A stretch of DNA of 64,000 nucleotides from Pegea sp. RAD2-039. Its lineage: Eukaryota; Chordata; Thaliacea; Salpida; Salpidae. Location: contig JAQGEQ010000369.1 in the NCBI GenBank assembly GCA_034620365.1, positions 36,510 to 100,509 of the forward strand. Direction: 5' to 3'. Positions 1-12,240 of the stretch are shown here, piece after piece. Below the pieces are notes generated by a model. It was not told the origin of the DNA. It worked only from the letters and a program-made list of their open reading frames with translations, and ran no database searches. Position 1 is the first letter of the stretch. Every line of letters starts with the position of its first letter. The position numbers and the translations under genes were made by a program.

Positions 1-420
1 TAAATTAATAATTACACGTTTAAAATGCCAGATAAATTGTTTCTGTGACTATTGATTAGAATAAATTTAAAGTAATCTTGTATTCTACAACTAGAATTAT
101 GTTGTTTAACCAAACATTTTTTCCACTATAATTAGAAATTCTGTTCATTTTAGAAACTATTTTGTATATAAGGTTTTATTTGGCATTTGGAAAATTTAAT
201 TAATTTGAAATTTGATTTTTAACGATTTAATTCTGTATTAAAAATATTTACAAAAAAAGCCTAATAATTATTTTTTAATAATGAGAAAAACAAAGAAATA
301 TTTATTTTGCTTTATTGTACAAAACATCCACCAATCTAGAAATTATACAATTCATTAAAGTGGTTCAATAAAATACTAATTATGTTTCTAAATATTGCTG
401 TTGTAACCTAAATACACTAA

Positions 421-434
421 CCGCTAGGTGGCGC
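421..434 (+). promoter_or_regulatory. CTCF-like motif 1
   Basis: CCGCTAGGTGGCGC fits the animal CTCF core consensus (CCASYAGRKGGCRS) at every position except A to G at position 3. It is a GC-rich island in AT-rich DNA and the most consensus-like copy in the window. Confidence 0.45.
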
Positions 435-1296
435 ACAGAGTAAAAAGAAAATAATGTTATTTTTTTATTAAGATATTAATAATAAAGATTTTTTGTTGAC
501 TATATGAGTTATTCATAATAAAAAAGATATTTATTTAGAAGCAACTTTGATTTTGTGAATATGAATTCAAAAATGTCACTAAAATGAGAAAACAGTTTTT
601 GTACACACAATAATATAAATAAATAAACTTATAATTTTCAAAAACTGTAAATATACTTTACAGTATACATAAAATTATTGCTAGAGATCAGCTGTAAAAA
701 TTTTCAAAAAATTTTGATAAACTTTTGTTGAAAACTGTAATTCTATTTGAAGTTTTCATTTCCACTATAGTGCGCTATCAAACATAAAAAATATTTCAAT
801 CTTTGTATGTCTTCGAAGCATTGTAATGTTTATCTTGAAAATAAATTAAACAACTGAAATTAGTTATTATTATAAAAAGTGATTTATTTTATAGTATTTG
901 ATAATATAAAGGTAAATCTTTGATGAGTATATAAACAAAGATTATTTAGTCTATAATTGTTATAAGCAGTTTAAGAACTAAAAACTAACATGGCTTCTGA
1001 ATTGATTTTCTTTTAATGTTTACTTGTCAGCACGACTACTAAGTTTCTATTGAAGCATCAATGTAGAAATAGATTTATATTTGACTTAAATAAAACTTCA
1101 GAAAGTTAAATTTCTTAACTAGTTACAATCTTAGACTAATTTCGTTCGTATAACAAATTGGTTACTTCTATATTTTTTAGTAAGTTAAGTTTCAGTTTTA
1201 ATGTCAAAATTATTATTTGAACATTCCTTGTCAACAAAAAGATTATTCTTATACGAAGAAAAAAATATTTTCTCAAAGCTGGGTAGTTTGTTTAAA

Positions 1297-1423
1297 CTTG
1301 ATCCCACAAACTCTAGGTTGTAATGAAGTTATATGAAATGAAAATTACCTTTACATGACCAGACCTCATATAATTTCAATAATAGGAATTTGATACAATT
1401 TTGGAGTTGAAATACTTTTCAAC
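1297..1423 (+). ncRNA. Class 1 Sm-RNA-like cassette A
   Basis: The PSE-like box GATCCCACAAACTCTAGGTT lies within 1297-1320, with a TATA-like ATAT stretch near 1330. The Sm-site-like AATTTTGGAG is at 1397-1406 and is joined to the perfect stem-loop GTTGAAATACTTTTCAAC at 1406-1423 (7-bp stem, loop TACT). The box start is 100 bp from the U-rich site. The reading as a small-RNA gene is inferred from order and spacing only; transcription is not shown, and it may be a relic carried by the duplication. Confidence 0.4.
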
Positions 1424-2280
1424 AAAAATTCATTTAATAAATAATCTATCTGCAAAAAATTATAGAAAAAAAAATTTAGGTTAAAAGTTTAATCCATTAT
1501 TAGAAATATGATACTGAAAATGTGACAGAAAATTTTCTAATATAAAACTTTATTTTCAGTAAAATAAGTATTTCTACTATAAAACATCTTTATAAACTTG
1601 TTTGATACAACTTCTTCCAAATTTTGAATCTAAGAAATTTGAAGCGCATTTTATAATTTTAAAAAATTTTATTATGAAAAATTAAATGTATATACAAATA
1701 TAGTAATAGCTTATGCAAACGAGTATTTAATTTTATTGTTTGTAAATTAATTTGATGTTTAGTTTTTATAATTAAAAAAAAATTAATTGGAATATTAAAA
1801 ATTTTTTAGAAAATCGTCTTATTTAGATAGTGAAAAGCCTGATTCAGCCACTTTTACTTTATATTTTGTTAAATTATCTAACTAAATATGCTTTTTCTCT
1901 GTATTTATTTGCAAATAAACTACAGATAAGACAATTGTAGAAACAGTTCTTAGTAATCCAGAACTAAATTTTATTTACTAATTTACTACATTCTTTCTAT
2001 ATTATATTACTATAGCTTAATTACTTATATTTCACTAATTTTAACGTAAAAAAACATTTGTCACTCTAAAATGAGATGATAGTATAGGTAAAAGTAATTA
2101 AGTTTAACACTACAATATAAAATTTAAATACAACTATTCAAAAGTATTTTTGGGTACTGGACACTACTTTTTAAAAAAGCAACATTTAAAATTATTATTC
2201 AATTTCAATTGACTTTGCTTTAAAAAGTTTCTGTCAATAAAAACTTTACAACTTTTAATTCAAATAAAGATTCAATATCA

Positions 2281-3549
2281 ATATATAATGCTAAATAATG
2301 AAGCTGCATTAGTTTTTATAGTAAATTCTAAATGAAATTTAAATTTTATCTCTTTACAAAAGTTGTTAGATCAAAGTTTTATCAAAATTAAGATCTGATT
2401 TTTTATTAATATTGTAACCAACTTAAATTTAAACAAACCATTAATTTTTTTTTCACAAATCTCCACCATAAAAAAAACTTTTAAAACTTGTTTTTTTTTT
2501 GCAATTTGTTCAAACATTATGTATACTTTACTGATATTGTTATTGAAAAAATTGTTGTTATGATGTTATTCTAAATCTGAAATAGCAATTTTTAATTTTT
2601 TTATTTTAAATGAAAATATAATATTTTCATTAGAAGCAAAACACAAAGCAACTAAGCTAATATAAATAAAGAAGTCTGTAAACAAAAATTGATTTATAAA
2701 ATGTTTAAGAAAGCTTTTATAGTATTTGATTGCTGACTAACATTAAGAAAGAATTTTTCAACAATTTCTTTTATACCCTAGAATAAAATTTCTTAAAACT
2801 TGTTTTACTGAAGTTTACAACTAAAAGAAAATTACAAATATTTATAAAGAAGTTAGTCTAAACTAACAAAGGTTTCAAGTGTAATATTTTACAAATTTGG
2901 ATTAATTGTCCTTTAATTGTAAATTAGTTTTCATTTAAACAAAAACAGAATTAAGCAAAAACGATAAAGTCTGTTGGTTGTTGTCTTAGAAATGTAAACG
3001 AGATAGAAAATTTTAAACTAATTAAAAGATAAATAATTAAATTAAAATGGAAGAGAAGTTTGTTTAAAAAGTTTTTAACTTGTAAGTTATTTAATGAGTA
3101 AACAAATTTTTGATACAAAATGTTTTATTTAAACTTTTACAAAAATACATTGTTTATCAACAACAAATTTATATTAAAATTGTAAAAATAAATTTGTTTA
3201 AACTTGACCCCACAAACTTTAGATTACGACAAAGTGATAAACAATGAAAAATCACAAAAACTTTTCTCGAGAAATCAATGGTTGTTAAAAACCTAATTTG
3301 GAGTGGAAACATTGTTCAACGAAAATTCGTTTAGTAAAGAGGTTAATTAATTTGAGTTTCTATTATGCAAAAAAAATTACATAAAAACAACTTCCTTACA
3401 TTTTTGTACAGATATAACTGATAATGTTACAAAATTTTCAATAAGTTAACCTTCAGTTAATCAAAGATAATTATTTATGGCATCACTAATATCTGTTTCA
3501 TATTCAGTTTTATCTGTAATAAAAATTTCAAAATTATATTAACACGTTT
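2281..3549. repeat. AT-rich mosaic, partly inverted relative to 54.1-54.5 kb
   Basis: There is no coding signal. The part from about 3190 to 3540 recurs inverted at 54110-54480, and 1815-2000 of R1 recurs inverted at 54500-54720. The 54-kb segment is therefore a rearranged mosaic of this area. It contains cassette B (3203-3320). Otherwise only A- and T-runs are seen. Confidence 0.55.
3203..3320 (+). ncRNA. Class 1 Sm-RNA-like cassette B
   Basis: The box is GACCCCACAAACTTTAGATT (within 3203-3226). AATTTGGA lies at 3294-3301, 91 bp from the box start. The stem-loop GTGGAAACATTGTTCAAC (3303-3320) has one mismatch. No clear TATA is seen. It is more eroded than cassette A. Confidence 0.3.
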
Positions 3550-5611
3550 AAGCTTCTAGTTTTAATGTACTTTTTATTATTTATAAACTTTTCTGAAATC
3601 TAGTGTTAGTGGGATCAGGCTCAAACGATTAAATAATGCTGAAATATAAAGATCGATTTTTAAGTTGATAAGAAAATTTGACTATAAATTTATCTTCGTA
3701 GTAAACAAAAGTCGGTTAAGATTATAAATAGATTAAAAGTAAGTTTGTTACGAAGTTTTATTTAATTTAAAGTTACTTTGAATGTTTCAACAGAAATTTA
3801 TTTGTCGCGATTGTAACAAGATGAGGTTTTTAAAAAACTAAGTCAACAGTCATGTGATCTTTTTTTTTGTTTTAAATTGTGAGTATTATAAGTTTTAGAA
3901 ATTCTGTTGGTTTGATCTTCAAAATATTTCTGGAAATAGTTTCAGAAAAGTTTTTTTGAAAAGTAAAAATAAAAACTATTTATTACGAATTGTAATTTCT
4001 TTTTCATAATTAACCGTCTAGCTTTTCAAGCAAATTTTTCCAAACAATCGTCAAAAGATTTCTTTTATTTACATAATGTGAATAAAATTAGGTTATATTT
4101 TTCTATCTTTTTTGGTTTTTATATATTTAATTATTATAAATAAATCTACATTTGACTTCAAGAAATATCAATAAAAAATTACATTTAACTATATATAAAA
4201 TATTCAAAGTGATTTTTACAAATATTAATTTTAAATGTTACTGCATTAAAGTAATAAATAATGAATAACTAACGAATAATTACTGGTTATTTAGTTTAAC
4301 TTTAATTAAACTATTTTTAATTTTAATTTAGGAATTTTTTAACGAAAATTTAATTATTAAACCAGTTGAATAAACTGTTTCTATTTTTGACGAGAAATGA
4401 CATAAAAACTTTAAGTAAAAATTTTTTTTCGTTTTTTTAAACATGATACTTGTAATATGACAGAATATTACTTTCATATAAGTACTTCCAATTAAATAAA
4501 TAAAATGATTTACGGCATCACGAAAAACTGCTTCAAATGTAGTTTTATCTGAAATTTTGTATCATATAATTAAAAATATTTAATTTTATATATTGTTATT
4601 TTAAATTTGTGGTTTTACCAAAGTTTTGAAATTTCTATTGCAACAACAAAAGTTTTTAAATTTTTTAATTTTTATTTCTCTATTTGCAACAATCTTTTTA
4701 ATTACACTTTTTTTATTTTAGCTTAATAAAATCTCCATTTACAAGCTTAATACAATAGTTTAGAGTTTGAATAATTTTAAATTAGTCTTTAGGAACTAAA
4801 AAAAGTAAATTAATTATTTTACTGATATCTGATTTTAAAGCAAACCAATAATACCCTTATCACAATAGTATTTTCAATAAAAATAGAAACGAATTTATAA
4901 GATGAGCAACAATTAACGATACCACAAACATCAGATTTTATGCCGATATTATATAAGTGTATAAATGAAGAGTGAAGCAACAAGCAAAATAAAAATCTCA
5001 TATTTATGGAAGATCCTCATAATTCTTAATGATGCATGTTTGCGTCTGTTTATCAAACAAGTTTTATTCATCGGAAGAATTGACACAATTTTCATCTTTC
5101 TTAAGATTATTCGATATTTAACAATTCCGTTTGCTAGGAGAAATTTTCTTCTAAAATTTATTCATTTTTTATTTTCGGCAATTCAATACAATTTTTTATA
5201 CAGATAAAAATTAAGTTAAATTATTTCTACAAATAACAAAAGTTTGTATTTCAGTTACTCAATCAAATTAATGATGTAATTAGCTTTAGTTGTTGTTTCA
5301 TTCATTCATCAAAATTCTAACAATTCTATTGAAACTGAAAATTTTATGCGTAATTACAGATACTACGTCAAGGGAAAATTTTTAACAGAAAACTCAATAA
5401 AATCATCTTAATTATTTGTTGGCTTGACACATAAGCAAAATGTAAAAAATATTTCAATCAGTAATTAGGGTCTTAGCTGCTTAAACATTTAGAGTTAAAC
5501 TAATTTTCAACAAAACTTCATTTATTAAATAAGTTGAATATCTTGAGTTTTTATTCTGTACAAAAGTTGACATACAACAAATTTATACTTAGAGGTTTAT
5601 TTCATTGATGT
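3550..5611 (+). repeat. Inverted repeat arm (partner 31372-32870, minus)
   Basis: The reverse complement of 31372-32870 matches this segment over most of its length. The present arm has about 575 bp extra (about 4112-4688), absent from the distal arm and so either an insertion here or a deletion there. The distal arm joins the equivalent of 5611 directly to the equivalent of 5968, a 356-bp deletion. The short open frames near 4819-5207 are shared by both arms as degraded sequence and are not genes. Confidence 0.75.
4914..5046 (+). ncRNA. Class 2 Sm-RNA-like cassette a
   Basis: The box contains GATACCACAAACATCAGATT (4919-4938). ATTATATAAG (4949-4958) is TATA-like, and the hairpin GATGCA-TGTT-TGCGTC (5031-5046) has one G:T pair. 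An eroded inverted copy lies at 31928-32040. No clear AATTTGG precedes the hairpin, so this is probably a relic. Confidence 0.28.
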
Positions 5612-6158
5612 ACATCTTTTAATATAATTGTATTTAATCATTAGGAAAAAAAAACCTTTTTTGAGCAAACTAAGTATTTTACTCAGAATTTTAGTTAAAA
5701 TAGAAAACTAAGCAGCAAAATTAATATTTATAATTAATAAATTAATAATTACACGTTTAAAATGCCAGATAAATTGTTTCTCTGATTATTGATTAGAATA
5801 AATTTAAAGCAATGTTGTAATCTATAATTAGAATTAAGTTATTTAACCAAAATTTTTTTGCGCTAACATTAGTAGTTCTGTTCATTTTGGAAACTATTTT
5901 CTTATAAGGTTTTTTTTGGCATTTGGAAAATTTAGTTAATTTGAAAATTTGATTTTTAACGATTTAACTCTGTTTAAAAAATATTTACAAAAAAAGCCTT
6001 ATCAATTAATTTTTAACAATAAAAAAAACAACAAAAAATTATTTTGCTTTGTTGTACAAAACATCCACCAATCTACAAATTGTTCAATATAATAAAGTGG
6101 TTCAATAAAATACCAATTATGTTTCTCAATATTTGTTGTTGTAACCAAAATACACTAA

Positions 6159-6172
6159 CCGCTAAGTGACGC
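6159..6172 (+). promoter_or_regulatory. CTCF-like motif 2 (decayed)
   Basis: CCGCTAAGTGACGC is orthologous by position to motif 1 and has two G to A changes in the core. Confidence 0.25.
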
Positions 6173-6912
6173 ACAAACTAAAAAGAAAAAATTATAATTT
6201 TTTGATTAAGAATTTAAAAATAAAGATTTTTTGTTGACTATCCAAGCTAATCATAATAAAAAAGTTATTTATTTTGAAGCAACTTTGATTTTGTGAATAT
6301 GAATTCAAACATGTCACTAAAATGTGAAAACAGCTTTTGTAAATGCAATAAAATAAAATAATATAATAAATAAATAAACTTTTAATTTTCTAAAACTGTA
6401 AATATACTTTACAGTATACATAAAATTATTGCTAGAGATCAACTGTAAAACTTTTCACAAAAATTTGATGAACTTTTGTTACAAACTGTAATTCTATTTG
6501 AAGTTTTCATTTCCACTATAGTGCACTATCAAACATAAAAAATATTTCAATCTTAATATGATTTCGAAACATTATATTATTTATCTTGAAAATAGATGAA
6601 ACAACTGAAATTAGTTATTATTATAAAAAGTGATTTAAATTTAGGAGTTGATAAACTAAAAATATATCTTTGATGAGTATGTAATCAAAGATTATCTAGT
6701 TTATAATTGTTATAAACTATTTAAGAACAAAAAAACTAACATGGCTTTAGACTGATTTCGTTCGTATAACAAATTGGTTCCCTTTATATTTTTTAATAAT
6801 TTAGGTTTCAGTTTTAATGTCAAAATTTTTATTTGAACATTCCTTGTCAACAAAAAGATTATTTTTATATGAAGAAAAAACGAATTTCTCAAAGCTGGGT
6901 AATTCGTTTAAA

Positions 6913-7039
6913 CTTGATCCCACAAACTCTAGGTTGTAATGAAGTTATAAGAAATGAAAATTACATATACATGACCAGATATCATGTAATATCGAGTAAA
7001 ATTATCTGATCCAATTATGGAGTTGAAATACTTTTCAAC
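6913..7039 (+). ncRNA. Class 1 Sm-RNA-like cassette C
   Basis: Duplicate of cassette A in R1 copy b. The box GATCCCACAAACTCTAGGTT and the stem-loop GTTGAAATACTTTTCAAC (7022-7039) are unchanged. The U-rich site has become CAATTATGGAG. The terminal stem is preserved while the flanks drift. Confidence 0.35.
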
Positions 7040-8361
7040 GAAAATTCATTTAATAAATAATTTTTCTGCAAAAAATTATAGAAAAAAAATTTAGGTTAAA
7101 AATTGATTCCATTATTATAAAGATGATACTGAAAATGTGACAGAATATTTTCTGATAGAAAACCTCATTTTCAGTAAAATAAGTATTTCTACTTTAAAAT
7201 ATCCTTATAAACTCGTTTGATACATTTTTTTTAAATTTTTAATCAAAGAAATTTGAAGCACATTTTAAAAATATAAAAAATATTAATATAAAAAAAATAA
7301 TATATATACAAAAATAGAAAAAGCTTAGGCAAAACAGTAATTACTTTAATTGTTTGCAAAGTATTTTGATGTTAGTTTTCGAAATTAAAAAAAAATTAAT
7401 TAGAGTAATACAAAAATTTTAGAAAAGCGTTTTATTTAGATACTGAAAATCCTGATTCAGCCACTTTTGATTTATATTTTGGTAGTTTATCCAGCTATAT
7501 ATGGTTTTTCTCTGTATTTATCTGCATTTAAACTGCAGATGAAACAATTTAAAAAACAGTTCTCAGTAATCCAGAACTTAAATTTATTTACTAATTTACT
7601 ACATTATTTCTATATTATATTACTATAGCTTAATTAGTTTTATTTCTCTATTTTTAACAAAAAAAAAACATTTGTCACTCTAAAATGAGAGGATAGTTTA
7701 AATAATAGTAATAAAATTAAACACTACAATATAAAATTTAAAAACAACTATTCAAGATTACTTATCAGTACTGGACACTACTTGTTATAAAATTAACATT
7801 TAAATGAATTATAATTCAATTTCAGTTGACTTTTCTTTAGAAGATTTCTATCAATAAAATTTTACATCTTTTAATTCAAAATAAAGATTCAATGTGAGAT
7901 AATGAATACGGAAATTACATTGTGTAAATATGAAGACTTAAAGAAAAAGGTTATAAAAGTGATAGAAAACTAAAAATAAACTTTGAAATAATTGTTATAT
8001 TATGTTATAATAATTTTATTTGCTTAATATAACTAGGGTTCTAACAAAAGAATCTGAAACTTTTTGCATTTAACAAATTTAATTGAAAAAAAACTTCATA
8101 ACTGACGTCATATTTGTTTGTACAAATTCATAACATCAAATATTTTAAAGGAAAGTTTGGTAGTACTTTAAAAAAGAACGTTGCTATAACTGTTAGTTCG
8201 TACTTGTTAGCATGTACAAAACTGTTTTCACTTTTTGGTGACATTTTTAAATTCATATCAACAAAATTAAAGTTGCTTCAAAATAAATAAGCTTAGATAA
8301 TTACCAAAAAATTTTTATCATCTATTTCCTAATCAAAAAATTAAACTTTTTTTTACTCCAT

Positions 8362-8375
8362 GCGTTACCTAGCGG
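8362..8375 (-). promoter_or_regulatory. CTCF-like motif 3
   Basis: On the minus strand CCGCTAGGTAACGC. The GG of the consensus GGC is replaced by AA, so binding would probably be weak. Confidence 0.3.
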
Positions 8376-8615
8376 TTATCGTATTTTGGTTACAACAACA
8401 AATATTCTGAAACTTAATTAGTGTTTTATCGAACCACTTTAATGTATTGTACAATTTGTATGTTGGTTCATGTTTTTTGCAACGAAGCAAATTAATATTT
8501 TTTAAAAAGAATTAATTAAACTTTTTTTGTAAAAATTTTTCTACATTCAAAAAAAAATTTTTGTAAATGTTTTGTTGAATTTCATTTTAAAAGAATAAAG
8601 TATACTTAATTTTCG

Positions 8616-8753
8616 CTGAAGCCACAAATATAAGGTTATGCAGCCTATATTTAATATTTAAAAAATTCCTTTTTCACTGAAATACCAAATTCATTTATAA
8701 GTGCAATATTTGGAAGGTGCACTTTTGCCTCTGTTTATCAACTAAATATTTTT
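8616..8753 (+). ncRNA. Class 2 Sm-RNA-like cassette b
   Basis: The box GAAGCCACAAATATAAGGTT (from 8618) is followed by TATATTTAAT (about 8647), AATATTTGG (about 8705) and the hairpin AGGTGCA-CTTT-TGCCTCT (8715-8732; one mismatch, one G:T). A T5 run at about 8749 could end a Pol III transcript. The same cassette recurs at 24.68, 35.85 and 56.08 kb. Confidence 0.38.
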
Positions 8754-9575
8754 CATAAGTTAGAAATACAGAGATTGTATTTTCTTTAAAATAAAATTTA
8801 GTTAAATCTCATCATCAAATAATCTACATTTAATTTCACCATTAAATATCATGAAGTTTGTTAAAATTGTAAATTAATTCTGAGGAATACAAAAGTTCCT
8901 GTTTCATTGTAAACGCTTTAATCGTAAATAAATAAATCGTAATGTAGCAACTATAAACACAAATCTAACAAATATAAATTGTATATATAATATTCGAGCT
9001 AATAATTACTAAGATCAATTTTAACAGTTAAAGAATATATTTTTCAATAGTTAAAACCAAATGTAATTTTGATAAAATGAATAGTGTACGCAGGTTAAAT
9101 TAATTCTTTCAATATAGTTAAAAACCCATTAATTTTAACTTTTTGCTTCTATCGTTTGCGTTCTCTCGAAAATAGAATATTTTGGCTAATAATAAATATC
9201 TAATACTTTGATATTCTCTGTATACATTACTTTAATGATTTGTATGATTTCTAAGTTTGTAATTCATTTTGAAGATCAAACGAATATAATCTCTGAGTCT
9301 TATAGTACTCTCAATTAAAAAAAAAGTCACATGACTTTTGATTTTATTTTTCATCATCAGCACGACTGATGGTTTTAAATTTTAATCATCGAAGTAGGAA
9401 TAACTTTAAATCTTAATTTAATACAACTAGATAAGAAAAAATTAAACTAATTTGGTTTGTATGATAGTAAACTTATAATAAAATTTCTTATCAACTTTAA
9501 ATCAAATTTTCTATTATAACAATTTTTGTGAACAAAATGCTTATCAATAAAATTATAAAATTAATTTTATTTGAA

Positions 9576-9694
9576 CTTGATCTCATACACTTCAGATTGC
9601 AACAACGTTTATAAGAAATGAAAAGTAAATTAAAACTCAATCTTTCGTAAAGGATTGCAAAGTGTTTTAATTTGGAGCTAAAGTACTTTACAAC
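9576..9694 (+). ncRNA. Class 1 Sm-RNA-like cassette D
   Basis: The box core is GATCTCATACACTTCAGATT, TATA-like TTTATAAG follows near 9608, and a first stem-loop CAATCTTTCGTAAAGGATTG spans 9638-9657. AATTTGGAG (9669-9677) is 93 bp from the box start. It is followed by a terminal inverted repeat around TAAAGTACTTTA. Two stem-loops flanking an Sm-like site is the layout of nematode SmY RNAs. Confidence 0.42.
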
Positions 9695-9828
9695 AAAACT
9701 TTAGATAATAAACAAGTTAATTATAGTTAATATTAGTTAAAAATACGATATTAATGTTATATATAACAGTATCTTTATAACATTAATATTAACAATAACT
9801 TTATCGATTGAATAAAGCCATCGAAAAA

Positions 9829-9955
9829 TTTACCGATACCACAAACATAAGATTGAATGAAGATAATATATAACCGTAAAGCTTACGAAGAAGTTATATC
9901 ATTATATTACTTATCGGGATAACAATACTAATTTGGAAGATGCAGTTTTGCATGT
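9829..9955 (+). ncRNA. Class 2 Sm-RNA-like cassette c
   Basis: The box GATACCACAAACATAAGATT (9835-9854) is followed by AATATATAACC (TATA-like, about 9866), then a CCGTAAAGCTTACG inverted repeat, AATTTGG (9930-9936) and AGATGCA-GTTT-TGCATGT (9938-9955). No T-run follows closely. Confidence 0.4.
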
Positions 9956-10125
9956 GATTATCTTAATTAAATAAAACTGGATAAGAAAAAATAGACTAAT
10001 TTGGTTTGTATAATAGTAAACTTGTAATCAATTTTCTTATCAACTTTAAAATCAAATTTTCTATTATAACAATTTTTGTCAACAAAATGCTTATCAATAA
10101 AATTATATAATTAGTTTCATTTGAA

Positions 10126-10252
10126 CTTGATCCCATACACTACAGATTGCAACAACGTTTATAAGAAATGAAAAGTAAAATAAAACTCAATCTTTCGTAA
10201 AGGATTGCAAAGTTTGTAAATTTGGAGTTAAATTCAAAGTTTTACTTTACAA
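10126..10252 (+). ncRNA. Class 1 Sm-RNA-like cassette E
   Basis: Tandem sister of cassette D. It has box GATCCCATACACTACAGATT, TTTATAAG, stem-loop CAATCTTTCGTAAAGGATTG (10188-10207) and AATTTGGAG (10219-10227), also 93 bp from the box start. The distal arm is AAAGTTTTACTTT. Confidence 0.4.
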
Positions 10253-10439
10253 GAAACTTTAAATAATGAATATGTTTGATAACTTGAGTTATTATTCATC
10301 ACAAAATATTTTTGTAAACATGTTATTAGTAATATGACAGATTTTTTACTAATTGAAAACTTTTCATTCAAAAAAACTAGTATTTTGCTTTTTATTATTA
10401 TTTAATCGAACTCATTAAATATCAGCTCGGCAATTTTTC

Positions 10440-11260
10440 TTTTTCTATCTTATGGATAGTAGAAATAAGTTAAAAAAAAAAACTTTACAAAAAAATATTT
10501 CAAAATTTTCCTTTTCCGCTACTAGGCGCAAGAGGAAATAATTTTCTTGACCCGATGTTTAATGATTTCAATTGAATGATATTAAAAAGTAATAAAGAAA
10601 TAGAAATATTGCTTCTAAATTTTATTCATCTGAAATATAAGTAGAAATACTAATTGTGTTAAATAAAAGTTTTTAGATTTGAAAACATTCTGTTGTATTA
10701 TAATTCTGTTATTTGTTAAATGCAATTTTAAAGGATAGAAATTTTAAGAGTAATTTTGAAAATAGTTGAACGACATAAGTTTATTTTTTGTGAACTAGAA
10801 TCCATTTCTTGTCTTTTTAAAAAAAGGAGATATTTGTATGAAAACGCTTTTTCTAACTAAAGTATATACAATTTAATGAAAACAAGACAAACAGATTACT
10901 ACAAGTAAAATAATTCAATTTTTCAAACAAAAGCATAACTTTAAATCTTCTGAAACTTGTAGAGAATTTCTGATTAACTTTATCAAAAAAAAGTTGATAA
11001 ATATTGTTGACGTCGAAAAAGCGTTCAACTATTGAGAAACATTAAGAACCATTTTTGCAAAGAGAAAGTTTTTGTTTTAAAAATATTAGTGTTTTTACTT
11101 ATATTTCACAATGAAAAAAAAAATAATTAAATTTTAAAACTAATTTTATATATTTTTTTTTGATGAGTTATTTTTGTATATACAATTTATTTGAAAATTG
11201 AAAAAATGAAAATTATTTGTCAACAAAAGTTTGTTCAATAAAATTATAAGAAAATATTCT
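10440..11260. other. AT-rich stretch without genes
   Basis: The only notable item is the CTCF-like motif at 10516. The remainder is A/T-run sequence with no open frame, tRNA box or cassette that I can recognise. Confidence 0.6.
10516..10529 (+). promoter_or_regulatory. CTCF-like motif 4
   Basis: CCGCTACTAGGCGC, with the CCGCTA and GGCGC ends conserved and the centre different. It belongs to the second flank type (preceded by a T-run, followed by an AGA-rich stretch), also seen at 23137 and 34302. Confidence 0.3.
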
Positions 11261-11740
11261 CCTAAACTTGATTCAAAAACTCTAGATTGCAACAAACTGA
11301 TAAGAAATGAAAAGTAAAAAAATATTTCAATCAGTATTTAAGGTTTTTAACTGATTTGAAATTTGTTGATAAATTACTTATCAATAAAACTTCATTTATT
11401 AAGTAAGTTCATTATCTTAAGTTTTCATTCTATACAAAAGTTACATAAAATTTAGCCTAGCAGTTTATTTCATGGTTGTAAACTTTTTAATACAATTGTG
11501 TTTATTAGTTACGAATAAAAACTTTTCACTGAGCAAAATAAGTATTTCTACTCAGAATTCTAGGTAAAATAGAGAGTTCAGCAGCAAAATTAATTTTTAT
11601 TATTAGTAAATTACAAATTACACGCTTATAATACCATGTAATTTGTTTCTGCAATTATTAATCGAAATAAAGTTAAAGCAATCTCTTAATCAAGAAATTG
11701 AATTATGTAATTTAACCAATGAAGGTTGCTGTAAATGGTA
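11260..11740 (+). repeat. Diverged copy of the R1 junction region (about 5420-5860)
   Basis: Clear but old similarity, for example CTCAGAATTCTAGGTAAAAT against the sequence near 5690. A box-like element GATTCAAAAACTCTAGATTG lies near 11270 without a usable downstream site. Confidence 0.55.
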
Positions 11741-12240
11741 ATTACATATTTGCTCAATGATACTAAATTTTCAAATAAAAAAAGTTTGATTTAGTTTTTA
11801 CTAGTTTTTTTCGTTTAGACTTATTGCTTGTTATCTACTGAAAAAAACTTAATGTAAAAATATAAAAATATGAAGATATTTTTTAATAAAATATAAAATC
11901 TTTTTTTCATAAAATTTGTTTCAACAGTTCTATAAATTGTTTATATCATAATGATGTCAGTTATAAGGCCTCTATACTCAAATTAATATTTTTAAAAATC
12001 AAAAACAGACTATATAACTTATGTTAGAAATATTTATTGTTGATCTTTATTACGAAGAAAGTAAGCTTGATATCTGTATTTTTATGTGGAGTAATTGTAA
12101 TTAGTTTCATATACAATTTCAATCATAATTATAACTAATAAAAAGTAAGGGCCCTAAAATAAACTTTTTAGATAAAAGAAAAGTTTAAATAATTAGCTTT
12201 ATAATTTGGTTATTTGTAAGCTCCTTGTATATTATTTTTA
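11741..12240. other. Unassigned AT-rich stretch
   Basis: No gene, tRNA, cassette or clear repeat partner recognised. GGGCCC at about 12149 is the only GC spot. Confidence 0.5.

Larger units (their letters stand above)
1..2280 (+). repeat. Repeat R1, copy a (partner at 5738-7885)
   Basis: The first 2.28 kb recurs in the same orientation from 5738 with scattered substitutions. Both copies open with TTAATAATTACACGTTTAAA and stay collinear up to about 2280/7885. The second copy lacks about 150 bp corresponding to 987-1135. This copy carries a CTCF-like motif at 421 and a class 1 small-RNA-like cassette at 1297. Nothing in it looks protein-coding: every frame is closed by stops within a few dozen codons. 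The 5.74-kb offset suggests an old tandem duplication of the whole 1-5737 unit whose second copy was later truncated. Confidence 0.8.
5738..7885 (+). repeat. Repeat R1, copy b
   Basis: Direct copy of 1-2280, beginning 5738 bp downstream. It carries a decayed CTCF-like motif (6159) and cassette C (6913). The short frame at 6710-6892 is an accident of AT-rich sequence. Confidence 0.8.
8040..9420 (+). repeat. Repeat R2, copy a
   Basis: Direct copies begin near 23820 and 34990. A shorter copy covering about 8600-9520 is at 56040-56985, and the first about 200 bp recurs inverted near 13430-13560. Internal landmarks are TGACGTCA at about 8103, an inverted CTCF-like motif (8362), cassette b (8616) and the stretch TTGAAGATCAAACGAATATA near 9270. 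There is no coding potential. Confidence 0.8.
9422..10265 (+). repeat. Internal tandem duplication (9422-9720 and 9968-10265) around a class 2 cassette
   Basis: Two direct copies of about 300 bp, offset by about 550 bp, each hold a class 1 cassette (9576 and 10126). A class 2 cassette (9829-9955) lies between them. The paralogue near 25.5-25.8 kb has only one copy, so the duplication is local and later than the R2 duplications. Confidence 0.7.
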
